A stretch of 43,933 nt of DNA, from NCBI RefSeq assembly GCF_017873395.1, contig NZ_JAGGKC010000032.1, positions 1 to 43,933 on the forward strand, read 5' to 3'. The stretch's first letter is position 1. Each line of letters begins with the position of its first letter. This stretch comes from Youngiibacter multivorans (GTDB lineage: Bacteria > Bacillota > Clostridia > Clostridiales > Clostridiaceae). Below the pieces are notes generated by a model. That model did not search any database. It saw only the letters and a list, made by a program, of their open reading frames with translations, and was not told where the DNA came from. Position numbers and translations under genes: made by a program. Below are positions 30,488 through 38,246 of this stretch, piece by piece.

Positions 30488-32731
30488 ATGGATGTGCTTG
30501 AAGGAACTGTAAGGGACATAGTGTTCCAGAATGAAGAGAACGCATATTGTGTCCTGAGGGTAGAGGATGCTAAAAGCCTGCACACTGCGGTAGGCATATT
30601 TCCTTTCGTATCTCCGGGGCAAACCCTGAAGCTGAAGGGGGAGTGGCTGAACCATGCTACCTTCGGAAAGCAGTTCAAGTGTACCGAGTATGAGGAAATC
30701 CTGCCCAACTCGCTTTTGGGCATTGAAAAATATCTAGCTTCAGGTGCCATATCAGGAATTGGTCCTGCAACAGCGAAGAAGCTGGTTGAGAAGTTTGGCA
30801 GCAAGATATTCGATATCATGGAAAATGAGCCTGAGAAGCTTATGGAGCTTGAGGGAATAGGAAAGAAGAAGGTCGAGATGATTTCAGCTTCCTACCAGAA
30901 GGGTAGAGAGGTCAGGAACATCATGGTATTCATGCAGTCCTACGGAGTCACTCCAAAGCAGGCTCTCAAGATATACAGGGTGTTCGGGGCGGATTCAATC
31001 AGGAGAGTGAAGGAAAACCCTTATGTGCTGTCAGAAGAGATTCCTACCATCGGATTCAAGACAGCTGACAGGATCGCGAGGAATCTGGGGATAATGACTG
31101 ACTCGCCTTTCAGGATCCAGAGCGGCATCAAGTACCTTGTGAATGAATTCTGCTCGCAGGGCAATACCTGCATGCCGAAGGACATGCTGGTGGCAAAAGG
31201 AATAGAAAGCCTTGAGGTCAATGAGGACCTTATAGAGGCCAATCTTGTTCACTCAATAATGGAAAACCGGCTGGTGCTGGAAAAGGTGGATGGCATAGAC
31301 TCAGTGTTTACGCTTCCTTACCTCTACAGTGAGGCTTCCATAACAAAGCGGATACTCGCACTTAGTCTCCAGGGTGTCAAGGAAATGAAAGCCGATGTTG
31401 CATCTCACATAGAATGGTTTGAGAAAGCAAATGGAATAGCATTCCACGAAAAGCAGAAGGAAGCCATAGAAGGGGCAATCACAAACGGTATAGAAATCAT
31501 TACAGGAGGTCCGGGAACTGGAAAGACCACAATAATCAAATGCATACTTGAGATCTTCGAGAAGGAAGGCAGAAAGGTCATAATGGGAGCTCCTACCGGA
31601 AGAGCCGCAAAGAGGATGTCAGAAGCTACCGGCAGGGAATCAAAGACGATACACAGGCTCCTCGAGCTTGGAGTATCCGACGAAGGTGAAGAAGACTTCG
31701 AGATGGAGGAAGCCTCGAGCCTCAATTGCGATGTGGTAATAATCGACGAAGCATCAATGATAGATGTTATGCTGATGAATAATCTGCTGAAGTCGATAAG
31801 TCCGGGAACCAGGCTTATTCTGGTCGGCGATGCAGACCAGCTGCCATCGGTTGGCCCTGGCAGAGTGCTTGAGGACCTGATCGAGAGCGGGGCGTTCAAG
31901 GTGGTGAAACTTGAATACATCTACAGGCAGGGCAAAGAGTCATACATCACCATCAATGCCCATAGGATAAACAGCGGTATGATGCCGTTCCTGAATGTCA
32001 AGGACAGCGATTTCTTCTTCATCGAGTCTGAAGGGCCTGAGGACAGCCTGGAAAAGGTAATTGACCTTATACTTAACAGGCTGCCCGGATTCAACAGGTC
32101 ATGGGATAGGATAAGGGACTTTCAGGTGCTGTCTCCAATGAAGAAGGGAGACCTTGGGGTCCTGAACCTTAACGAGGTTCTCCAGAACGTACTGAATTCC
32201 AAGGGGAAAAAGAACAAGTTCACTGATTTCAGGATCGGCGACAAGGTAATGCAGACAAAGAACAACTATATGATCAAATGGACAAGGAATCCGGACCCGA
32301 TATTCGAAGGGGATGGCGGCCAGGGTGTATTCAACGGGGACATAGGCTATGTGGTCCGGATCGATGAAGAGGACGAGAAGGTTACAGTTATCTTCGATGA
32401 TGAGAGATATGTGACCTACGAAAGCGGAGAGCTTGAGGAGCTGGAGCTTGCATACGCAGTCACCATACACAAGAGCCAGGGAAGCGAGTTCAAGGTGGTC
32501 GTAATCCCGGTCTTCATGGGTCCGCCGCTTCTTATGAGCAGGAACCTCATCTACACTGCCGTGACAAGGGCAAGGCAGCTGCTTGTCCTTGTCGGCTCCA
32601 AACGGGCCCTGAACTATATGGTTTCGAACACCAGGACCTTTGAGAGGCACACTTCGCTTAAGTACAGGATAAAAAGCATATTGGAGTACGGGCTGATAGA
32701 TTCCGGAGGGGGTCAGGACATTGTCAGGTGA
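30488..32731 (+). CDS. recD2: ATP-dependent RecD2-like DNA helicase
   Basis: 747-aa SF1B 5'-3' helicase of the RecBC-independent RecD2 type, linked to replication-fork and mismatch repair roles. An N-terminal OB-like part and helix-hairpin-helix region (SGIGPATAKKLVEKFG, LEGIGKKKVEMI, about residues 95-150) precede the motor. The motor shows Walker A GGPGTGKTTIIK, motif II IDEASMID, motif III GDADQLPSVGPG and motif VI-like AYAVTIHKSQGSEF...YTAVTRARQ. ATG 30488 follows GAAGGTG. It overlaps the next gene by 11 nt. Confidence 0.95.
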   Translation: MDVLEGTVRDIVFQNEENAYCVLRVEDAKSLHTAVGIFPFVSPGQTLKLKGEWLNHATFGKQFKCTEYEEILPNSLLGIEKYLASGAISGIGPATAKKLVEKFGSKIFDIMENEPEKLMELEGIGKKKVEMISASYQKGREVRNIMVFMQSYGVTPKQALKIYRVFGADSIRRVKENPYVLSEEIPTIGFKTADRIARNLGIMTDSPFRIQSGIKYLVNEFCSQGNTCMPKDMLVAKGIESLEVNEDLIEANLVHSIMENRLVLEKVDGIDSVFTLPYLYSEASITKRILALSLQGVKEMKADVASHIEWFEKANGIAFHEKQKEAIEGAITNGIEIITGGPGTGKTTIIKCILEIFEKEGRKVIMGAPTGRAAKRMSEATGRESKTIHRLLELGVSDEGEEDFEMEEASSLNCDVVIIDEASMIDVMLMNNLLKSISPGTRLILVGDADQLPSVGPGRVLEDLIESGAFKVVKLEYIYRQGKESYITINAHRINSGMMPFLNVKDSDFFFIESEGPEDSLEKVIDLILNRLPGFNRSWDRIRDFQVLSPMKKGDLGVLNLNEVLQNVLNSKGKKNKFTDFRIGDKVMQTKNNYMIKWTRNPDPIFEGDGGQGVFNGDIGYVVRIDEEDEKVTVIFDDERYVTYESGELEELELAYAVTIHKSQGSEFKVVVIPVFMGPPLLMSRNLIYTAVTRARQLLVLVGSKRALNYMVSNTRTFERHTSLKYRIKSILEYGLIDSGGGQDIVR

Positions 32732-33686
32732 ATTGGCTGAAAGGCTAAAGGAATGGTATGAAAAATCATTGAACAAGGCTTTGAACCTGGTAACAGTCCC
32801 TTATATGGGGATAGGGCCTGTCAGGGAGCTTTGCGAATCTGTCCTTGAATCAGACGGCAGGCTTCTTTACATCACCGGCGATGAGAAGGACAGCCAGCTG
32901 CTTACTGATACACTGTTTGACGGGATCTTGCCTGAAGGGCTGGAGCAGAATCTGACCATATGCGGCTACCAGGATGCTTTATCTGCATCAGGTGAGTATG
33001 ACCTCGCAATTTATGACGACGTCAATTCATTTCCTTTCCGTCGAAAGGGAGAAGTCCAGAATCTCATAGGCTATATTTTCCCGAGATGCAAAAGGCTGAT
33101 CGCCTATTCATTCGAGGAAATCCTCCTAAATGTGGAGTCCTTCGAGATACCAATGGGGGGCACCGGGGAATACGTTTCAGAACCCAGGATAATAGAGACA
33201 AGGGTGAACATCGATGATGAGATACCAGTCTCAATATATGAGTATCTCCTGTGGTTCGTCTATGAAATGAAGAATGTGCTTGTGTTCACCGGGGACAGGA
33301 TAAAGTCAAGGAGACTCACAAGGTACCTCGCAAAGGTTGACGACTCAATAATGTCTTATGTCACTGATGTAAATATGGTTGGCACCCTGGGAATGACTGA
33401 ACTGGTAAAGGATACCACGCGGGCGCATATATTCTTTGCTGATGATATCGACGATTTCATCAAAGTTCCTGTGAACTTCGAGATAATCGTTCACGGTGCC
33501 GATTCTCCTCAATATAACTACAGGGAGCTTCTTTTCCTTTGCCTCAGGAGCGGGTACTGCAATGATGAGAACGGAGAGGTGATTTTTCTTTGCCAGGCTC
33601 AAACACCGGATATAGAGAGGACAAAGAACATGACAAGGCACTTCAACAAGGTGCTGTGGGAAAAAGGCTACACGTCAGAATCATAG
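32721..33686 (+). CDS. Degenerate ComFA-like protein lacking helicase motifs
   Basis: 321 aa, not a recognisable standard family at first sight. Two segments resemble ComFA, the DNA-uptake helicase: YDLAIYDDVNSFPF (93-106), where ComFA has the DEAD-like 'IDEVDAFPF', and YNYRELLFLCLRSGYC...GEVIFLC (265-291), where ComFA has its 'grouped' motif VI with GRVGR and GEVIFF. A Walker A loop is absent: around residues 25-36 the sequence reads TVPYMGIGPVRE. The Arg-rich motif VI is also lost. Its place directly before comFC, where comFA normally sits, is the main support. Starts with TTG 11 nt inside recD2. It is probably not an ATPase; role unknown. Confidence 0.6.
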   Translation: MSGELAERLKEWYEKSLNKALNLVTVPYMGIGPVRELCESVLESDGRLLYITGDEKDSQLLTDTLFDGILPEGLEQNLTICGYQDALSASGEYDLAIYDDVNSFPFRRKGEVQNLIGYIFPRCKRLIAYSFEEILLNVESFEIPMGGTGEYVSEPRIIETRVNIDDEIPVSIYEYLLWFVYEMKNVLVFTGDRIKSRRLTRYLAKVDDSIMSYVTDVNMVGTLGMTELVKDTTRAHIFFADDIDDFIKVPVNFEIIVHGADSPQYNYRELLFLCLRSGYCNDENGEVIFLCQAQTPDIERTKNMTRHFNKVLWEKGYTSES

Positions 33687-34282
33687 AAGGTATCATTGAT
33701 ACCCTTTATCCGAGGCTTAGATGTCCGGTATGCGGCGAATACTACGATGGGCTATGTCCTGTATGCAGATTGACCATAGTACCAGCCGATGAGGCTGGCA
33801 TACTTCATTGCAGCAGATACGAAGGCTCTGCAAAAGCACTGATTTCCGCATTCAAATCCAGGGGTTCATTCAATGCTGCGAGAGAGATTGCAGCCATAAT
33901 GCACAGCAGTCATGGAGACTACATTCGCAGCTTCGATATGGTCACATGGGCTCCATCGTCAAAGATATCAAGGAAAAGGCTTGGATTCGACCATGGCGAG
34001 GTTCTCGCAAGGAATGTGGCAAGGCTTCAAGGGATTGAATGCAAAAGGTTGTTCTCTGCACCGGCATATGAGCAGAAGGGTCTTGAGCGGACTGGGAGAC
34101 AGGAAAATGCCTTGACCATAGGACTCATCAAAAATAAGAAACCCCTGATAAAGGGGAGAAAGATACTCATAGTGGATGATGTCGCGACAACCGGAAGCAC
34201 ACTTCTAATCTGTACGGAAAGAATAAATGAAGCCGGGGGAATAGCAGGTGCGATTGCTTTCGCGTATCAGGGCACAAGATAA
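33656..34282 (+). CDS. comFC: ComFC-type phosphoribosyltransferase-like protein
   Basis: About 208 aa from GTG 33656. Zinc-finger-like CPVCGEYYDGLCPVCR at the N-terminus is followed by a type I phosphoribosyltransferase domain with WAPSSKISRKRLGFDHGEVLA and the PRPP loop ILIVDDVATTGSTL. ComFC is needed for natural transformation in Bacillus and relatives; its enzyme role is unsettled. The start is uncertain. The conserved N-terminus (IIDTLYPRLRCPVCG) lies just after the previous stop with GAAGG before an ATT codon (33695), while the nearest standard start is GTG 33656, overlapping the upstream gene by 31 nt. Confidence 0.85.
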   Translation: MGKRLHVRIIEGIIDTLYPRLRCPVCGEYYDGLCPVCRLTIVPADEAGILHCSRYEGSAKALISAFKSRGSFNAAREIAAIMHSSHGDYIRSFDMVTWAPSSKISRKRLGFDHGEVLARNVARLQGIECKRLFSAPAYEQKGLERTGRQENALTIGLIKNKKPLIKGRKILIVDDVATTGSTLLICTERINEAGGIAGAIAFAYQGTR

Positions 34283-34311
34283 GTTAGAAAAAATGTATGG
34301 GAGGTGTACCT

Positions 34312-34689
34312 GTGGATTGCATATTTTGCTCGTATCTTGAGAAAGGTTCACTGATAACAGAAAATGAAGGAGCTTTCGCCATATATGACAATTTTCCTGT
34401 GACAAAAGGACATGCTCTTATTATTCCCAAAAGGCATTTTTCCGGTTACTTCGATGCAACGAGCGAAGAAGTCATTTCACTTGACAGATTGCTCAGGGAA
34501 GTCAAGAAAGTAATAGACGAAAAGTATCATCCTGATGGCTACAACATTGGAATAAATGTTGGAAAAGCTGCAGGACAGACCATATTCCATCTTCACATCC
34601 ATCTGATACCGAGATATGCAGGGGATGTTGAAAACCCGAGAGGCGGCATCAGGAAACTTATGAAGCCGCTTGTTGAATATGATGGATAA
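34312..34689 (+). CDS. HIT-family nucleotide-binding protein
   Basis: 125-aa histidine-triad protein. The catalytic motif HLHIHLIPRY (H-x-H-x-H) is near the C-terminus, preceded by the family block GHALIIPKRH and an N-terminal CIFCSYLEKG. Members hydrolyse AMP-lysine or similar adenylated compounds. I choose GTG 34312, 7 nt after GGGAGG; the ATG at 34297 is upstream of this site. Last gene of the recD2-comFA-like-comFC run. Confidence 0.9.
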   Translation: MDCIFCSYLEKGSLITENEGAFAIYDNFPVTKGHALIIPKRHFSGYFDATSEEVISLDRLLREVKKVIDEKYHPDGYNIGINVGKAAGQTIFHLHIHLIPRYAGDVENPRGGIRKLMKPLVEYDG

Positions 34690-34811
34690 GAAAAGTTACT
34701 TGCTAAAGCTACAGATTATATACTTTGGGGAATAGTTTGGATGATCATGGTAATCAATGCTGCCATTGAAGATACTTAGTCATATAATTTTAGTTCGAGT
34801 AAATTTTATTC

Positions 34812-34866
34812 AATAAACCTGATATGGACACCTATTCATAAAGTGTCCATATCAGGTTTATTTTCC
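34812..34866 (+). terminator. Strong terminator with 20-bp stem
   Basis: A perfect 20-bp stem (34812-34831 with 34843-34862) with an 11-nt loop is followed by TTTTCC. The remaining sequence from 34690 to 35103 is AT-rich; I see no convincing gene there. A -10 (TATAAT, 35026-35031) with a poor -35 (TGGCAA) may serve the next gene. Confidence 0.8.
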
Positions 34867-35103
34867 TTGTTAGTCGTTGTGATTCATAGGTTATTTTTTG
34901 GTTTTTCTAATTGGTTAAAAATTTTTTTAATCAGAATAGGGTTAAAAGCGAAAAATATTATCACAATATTTGGAATAATTCAAGTTTTCCTTGAAACATA
35001 TATGGCAAATCATTTGTTGATAGTATATAATCAAAGGTACTATAGAATTGAATCGTATTGAGATGTAAAATATTCAATTATCCATATATTATGGAGGTGT
35101 GAA

Positions 35104-35478
35104 ATGAATGTATTGCTTATCCACAATAGCGAACTGACATTTGATGTTGTCGAAAGGCTATTTTCTGAGAATGGTATGGATGCCAGCATCGTTTCAGCAA
35201 AAATGTGCGACCTTGCCATAGAAACAGCGAAGTGCGCAGCGTTCGACATTCTCATCTGTCCAGTAGATGATTACCCACAGGATGTGGCGATTGACTTTTT
35301 GAGAAGGCTTGATGAGGCAGGAAGCAGTGCATACCGGCTGGCGGTAGTGCGAAAGGATATGCTTAAAGCCATGGGATCTGGTTTCCTTAATCTGATTGAT
35401 GACTTTTTGTCCAGTCCGGCGGATACAGAGGAACTGATTTTCAGAATTGCCAAGGCTGCCAGAGGAACACATAGATAG
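35104..35478 (+). CDS. Stand-alone pseudo-receiver protein
   Basis: 124 aa with the alternating strand/helix pattern of a response-regulator receiver (MNVLLIHNSE, FDILICPVDDY, YRLAVVRKD, DDFLSSPADTEELIFRI). Each position that carries phosphorylation chemistry is changed: the acidic pair after strand 1 reads HNS, the phospho-Asp position at the end of strand 3 is Cys/Pro, the strand-4 Thr/Ser is Arg, and the Lys of the 'KP' turn is Ser (SSP). It is clearly related to the first domain of the next gene, 39 nt downstream. GGAGGTG lies 5 nt before the ATG. The fold assignment is by pattern, not by search; function unknown. Confidence 0.7.
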   Translation: MNVLLIHNSELTFDVVERLFSENGMDASIVSAKMCDLAIETAKCAAFDILICPVDDYPQDVAIDFLRRLDEAGSSAYRLAVVRKDMLKAMGSGFLNLIDDFLSSPADTEELIFRIAKAARGTHR

Positions 35479-35517
35479 CAGGAATAATGATTAAAATCGA
35501 TTGTCGGTAGGTGACGT

Positions 35518-37491
35518 ATGAAGGTTTTATTGATTAGAAACAATGAAATATCAATCGAGTTCATCGAGGAACACCTTGCCAGGAACGGAGCGGATGGCGA
35601 GGTTATTGTCGCCATGCCTGAAGACCTGGCTCTTGAAATCGCCGGCAGCATAGATTTCGACCTCGTGGTCTGTGGCGTTGAGGGATATCTGAAGGATGTT
35701 GTTGAAGACTTTCTCTACAAGGTCAAGCAGATCAGCAAAGGAAGCTATAGTATTGCTGTGCTCAGGCGCGAGACGCTTAAGGAAATGGGACCTGTATTTT
35801 TCAACAATATCGATGACTTCATCACAAGTCCGGTTGACAGCGATGAGTTTGCGTTAAGGCTCATGAAGGCAATATCTAGCGCAAAAAACCGGTATTCAAA
35901 CGAAACTGGTTCAGTGGCTTCTGAATTCGGGCGCATACATGATGTATCATCACCGTCATCAAAGCTTTTTGATGATGACCTGCCGGATGTATCAATCAGG
36001 GAGGTAGTTGATGAAGAGGATGTCAGCAGCTCTGAGTATGAAGATCCCTGCAGGCAAGAAAGTACAGATGCTCAGACTGCAGAAGAAGACACAAACAATA
36101 TCTCGTATGACGAAATGTCATACGATGAGCTTCTGAGACAAAGGGAACTAATGCTTGAGAGAGAAGCAGAGTCGAAAGCCCTTGAAGAGGATCTCATCAA
36201 AAATTCTGATTCGACAGAGCCAGAAGCTATGGCTGCAGAAGCTGTGGAGCTGGAATCAATACATGATGACCTTTCTTATGACGAGCTTCTGAGGCAGAGG
36301 GAACTAATGCTTGAGAGAGAAGCAGAGTCGAAAGCCCTTGAAGAGGATCACATCATAAATTCTGATTCGGAAGAAACTGAAGCTATGGAAGCAGAAGTCA
36401 CAGAACCGGAAATGATACATGACGAAATGTCATACGACGAGCTTCTGAGGCAAAGGGAACAGATGCTTGAGAGAGAAGCGGAGTCAAAAGCCCTTGAAGA
36501 GGAGTTCATTACAAATACTGTTTCGGAAGATACTGAAGCTATGGAAGCAGAAGTCACAGGACCGGAAATGATTCTTGACGGGCTGTCATACGACGAGCTT
36601 CTGAGGCAAAGGGAACAGATGCTTGAGAGAGAGAAAGAGGTAAGTCTTGAAGACAAAGAGATGGAGCTCGTTCCGATATTTGAGCTTACAAAGACCGAAA
36701 CTGATTCTGTTGACATGCAGGAACTGAATATACCAAGTGAGGAAGCTTCAATACCGGTTGATTTGATATCAGTTGATAATATTGAAGATATGTCAGTTAT
36801 TCAGGAAGTGAAAATCGAAGAACCCAAAGCAGAACCAGCAAAGGAATCCAAACCGGAGGTAAGGTCTGTCAAGGAAGAAAAGCTGCAGGAAGAAATTGAT
36901 CTTCTGAAGCACCTCAGGAAGGATTATGGAGCAAAGACATCGAAAGTAGAGAAGATCGGCCTCAAGAAAGAGAAAAAACAGAAAAAGGCTGTAGCTGAAA
37001 AGGAAAAAACCGCTTCAAAGAGCGGTAGGGGAATATTCACACTTATTGCAAGAGTAATGGCATTCATGCTGGTGCTTATTGCAGGTACTACAGCATATTT
37101 CTATGCCGCATCAAACATAGGCGATGGAGTGCCTGCGATTGCAGGGTATAAGCTTACAGCCGTAAGGACGATAGCGATGGAGCCGACGCTGAGACTAGGA
37201 GACTTAGTAATTTCAGTTGATGCTTCAGTTGAGGATATCAATGAGAATGACATTATAACCTTCAAAGCCGGGGATTCTCAGGGAACCATCGAATGTCACA
37301 GGGTAGTTAGGGTAGAAGTCTCAGCTGAAGGCAAGATATTGCTAATAACCCAGGGTGATGGAATGGCTGCTGAGGATGAAGTTCCTGTAGTAGAGGATAT
37401 GATCGTGGGGAAAGTCACAAGGTATATTCCATTTGTTGGTTTCATCGTCAATGTAGATACTTTGAGATTCGCACTTGCATCAGTAAAGTAG
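35518..37491 (+). CDS. Pseudo-receiver / tandem-repeat / membrane / inactive signal-peptidase-like fusion
   Basis: 657 aa. Residues 1-120: receiver-like domain (MKVLLIRNNE, FDLVVCGVEGY, AVLRRET, DDFITSPVD) lacking acidic pair, phospho-Asp, Thr and Lys. Residues about 125-200: acidic linker. Residues 201-373: 52-residue repeats with SYDELLRQRE(L/Q)MLERE and heptad character. Residues about 430-505: Lys/Glu-rich helix. Residues about 508-532: one transmembrane helix, Lys-rich on the N-terminal side, so the N-terminus is inside. Residues 540-657: signal-peptidase I-like domain resembling the SipW/ER type (AMEPTLRLGDLVI, ENDIITF, HRVVRV, TQGDG, VGKVTRYIPFVGFI). The catalytic Ser of 'SMEP' is Ala553 while His594 remains. 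Probably non-proteolytic; function unknown. Confidence 0.8.
   Translation: MKVLLIRNNEISIEFIEEHLARNGADGEVIVAMPEDLALEIAGSIDFDLVVCGVEGYLKDVVEDFLYKVKQISKGSYSIAVLRRETLKEMGPVFFNNIDDFITSPVDSDEFALRLMKAISSAKNRYSNETGSVASEFGRIHDVSSPSSKLFDDDLPDVSIREVVDEEDVSSSEYEDPCRQESTDAQTAEEDTNNISYDEMSYDELLRQRELMLEREAESKALEEDLIKNSDSTEPEAMAAEAVELESIHDDLSYDELLRQRELMLEREAESKALEEDHIINSDSEETEAMEAEVTEPEMIHDEMSYDELLRQREQMLEREAESKALEEEFITNTVSEDTEAMEAEVTGPEMILDGLSYDELLRQREQMLEREKEVSLEDKEMELVPIFELTKTETDSVDMQELNIPSEEASIPVDLISVDNIEDMSVIQEVKIEEPKAEPAKESKPEVRSVKEEKLQEEIDLLKHLRKDYGAKTSKVEKIGLKKEKKQKKAVAEKEKTASKSGRGIFTLIARVMAFMLVLIAGTTAYFYAASNIGDGVPAIAGYKLTAVRTIAMEPTLRLGDLVISVDASVEDINENDIITFKAGDSQGTIECHRVVRVEVSAEGKILLITQGDGMAAEDEVPVVEDMIVGKVTRYIPFVGFIVNVDTLRFALASVK
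36118..36633 (+). repeat. 156-bp in-frame tandem repeat
   Basis: Units start at 36118, 36274, 36430 and 36586, an exact 156-bp (52-codon) period; the fourth unit is partial. The core after TCNTA(T/C)GA is nearly identical in all units, and units 1 and 2 share about 50 nt without change. The second half of each unit varies more. This points to recent expansion and possible copy-number variation. Confidence 0.93.
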
Positions 37492-37565
37492 GGATTGAAC
37501 AGTTTTTCAGACCGTATGTGAAAAGCGGCTTGCAGGCAAAAAAAGCTTCAGACAAAAAAAACTTC

Positions 37566-37594
37566 TTGAAAATTAACAATCCATTATCTATAAT
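37566..37594 (+). promoter_or_regulatory. Promoter of the structured RNA gene
   Basis: TTGAAA (37566-37571), 17-bp spacer, TATAAT (37589-37594). The start would be near 37601, exactly where the closing helix of the RNA begins. Confidence 0.85.
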
Positions 37595-37600
37595 GGGTAA

Positions 37601-37836
37601 ATGAAAGTTAAGTTTGTGGTTGAAAGTCCAAGCCAGTCGCAGGCAAAAGGATCCACGTAAGTCAGGCTAATGGCCCGACAATCATGGTGCGGTTTAGATG
37701 TTAGTCCTGCCAGAAATGAGAGGGTTAGTAGTGAGAGGTTGAGTCCGGGTAGCAAAAGCTCCAGCAGGCGAGTGTGGGGTCAAAGACCAGGTCAATTAAC
37801 TTTCAAAAAGCAGTATCGCAAGATACTGCTTTCTTA
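37601..37836 (+). ncRNA. Stand-alone structured small RNA, possibly raiA class
   Basis: No reading frame. GAAAGTTAA (37603-37611) pairs with TTAACTTTC (37796-37804) as a 9-bp closing helix around about 185 nt. Inside I can pair GTGG/CCAC (616-619/653-656), GTCC/GGAT (626-629/649-652) and GCC/GGC (632-634/642-644) as one hairpin. Other pairings (all 37xxx) are GGC/GCC at 665-675, AGC-AAAA-GCT at 751-760, GGTC-AAA-GACC at 778-788 and a long-range CCTGC/GCAGG (706-710/764-768). A terminator, AGCAGTATC-GCAA-GATACTGCT plus T-rich tail, ends it (37809-37836). Size, closing helix and own promoter/terminator fit the raiA RNA of Bacillota. The ATGA at the 5' edge and a CCAAGCC...GCAGG segment also recall HEARO/omega RNA. 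It is not tmRNA, RNase P or SRP RNA by inspection. Confidence 0.6.
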
Positions 37837-38156
37837 ATACAATTGAATGTTAAGTATTTATCATGAAAACGTTACAATTACACTTTTTTAGAATGAATAT
37901 AATTATCAGTTGTAATATTTCGCATTTTAATGAGATTTTCAATAAAAATTGGTGTTTGTCGGAAACTTTATTTTACTTGAAAACTGTTACTAATTTTAGT
38001 ACAGAGCAGAAAATAGCCATAAATAAGCGTCAATCTGTTATAAAAACTGTATCGAACTGTTTTTGAGCTATGATTAAGAAAATATATATTTTGATTTGTC
38101 AAGAGTATATCGGATATTTTATAGTTGTCGGAATATTTCGAGCGCGTGAAAAAAGC
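37837..38156. other. AT-rich intergenic region without a supported gene
   Basis: About 320 bp of very AT-rich sequence between the small RNA and pflB. The 9-mer TTGTCGGAA occurs at 37956-37964 and 38125-38133. A 67-codon frame from 37863 has no ribosome site and AT-driven composition, so it is not called. Confidence 0.6.
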
Positions 38157-38185
38157 TTAACAAAGGCTTGAAGTTATTGTATACT
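38157..38185 (+). promoter_or_regulatory. pflB promoter
   Basis: TTAACA (38157-38162), 17-bp spacer, TATACT (38180-38185); start near 38192, giving a leader of about 55 nt. Confidence 0.75.
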
Positions 38186-38246
38186 TTCATTGTAAGCAAA
38201 AGACACTTGGTGAATGAGCCCGGGAATGGGTATAGGAGGAATTCAA

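Noticed and set aside
34843..35061. 72-codon hydrophobic reading frame
   Set aside because: Starts in the terminator stem, no ribosome site, very AT-rich sequence; apparent hydrophobicity follows from T-rich codons.
36118..36633. CRISPR-like array
   Set aside because: Repeats are 156 bp, in frame and continuous with a coding sequence; no short repeat/spacer pattern. No CRISPR array was seen anywhere in the window.
37601..37836. 6S RNA, tmRNA, SRP RNA or RNase P identity for the small RNA
   Set aside because: No rod-like 6S fold, no tag-peptide frame, no SRP tetraloop domain and no RNase P core sequences by inspection; length also unsuitable for tmRNA and RNase P.
37863..38066. 67-codon reading frame upstream of pflB
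   Set aside because: AT-driven composition, no ribosome site and no recognisable features.
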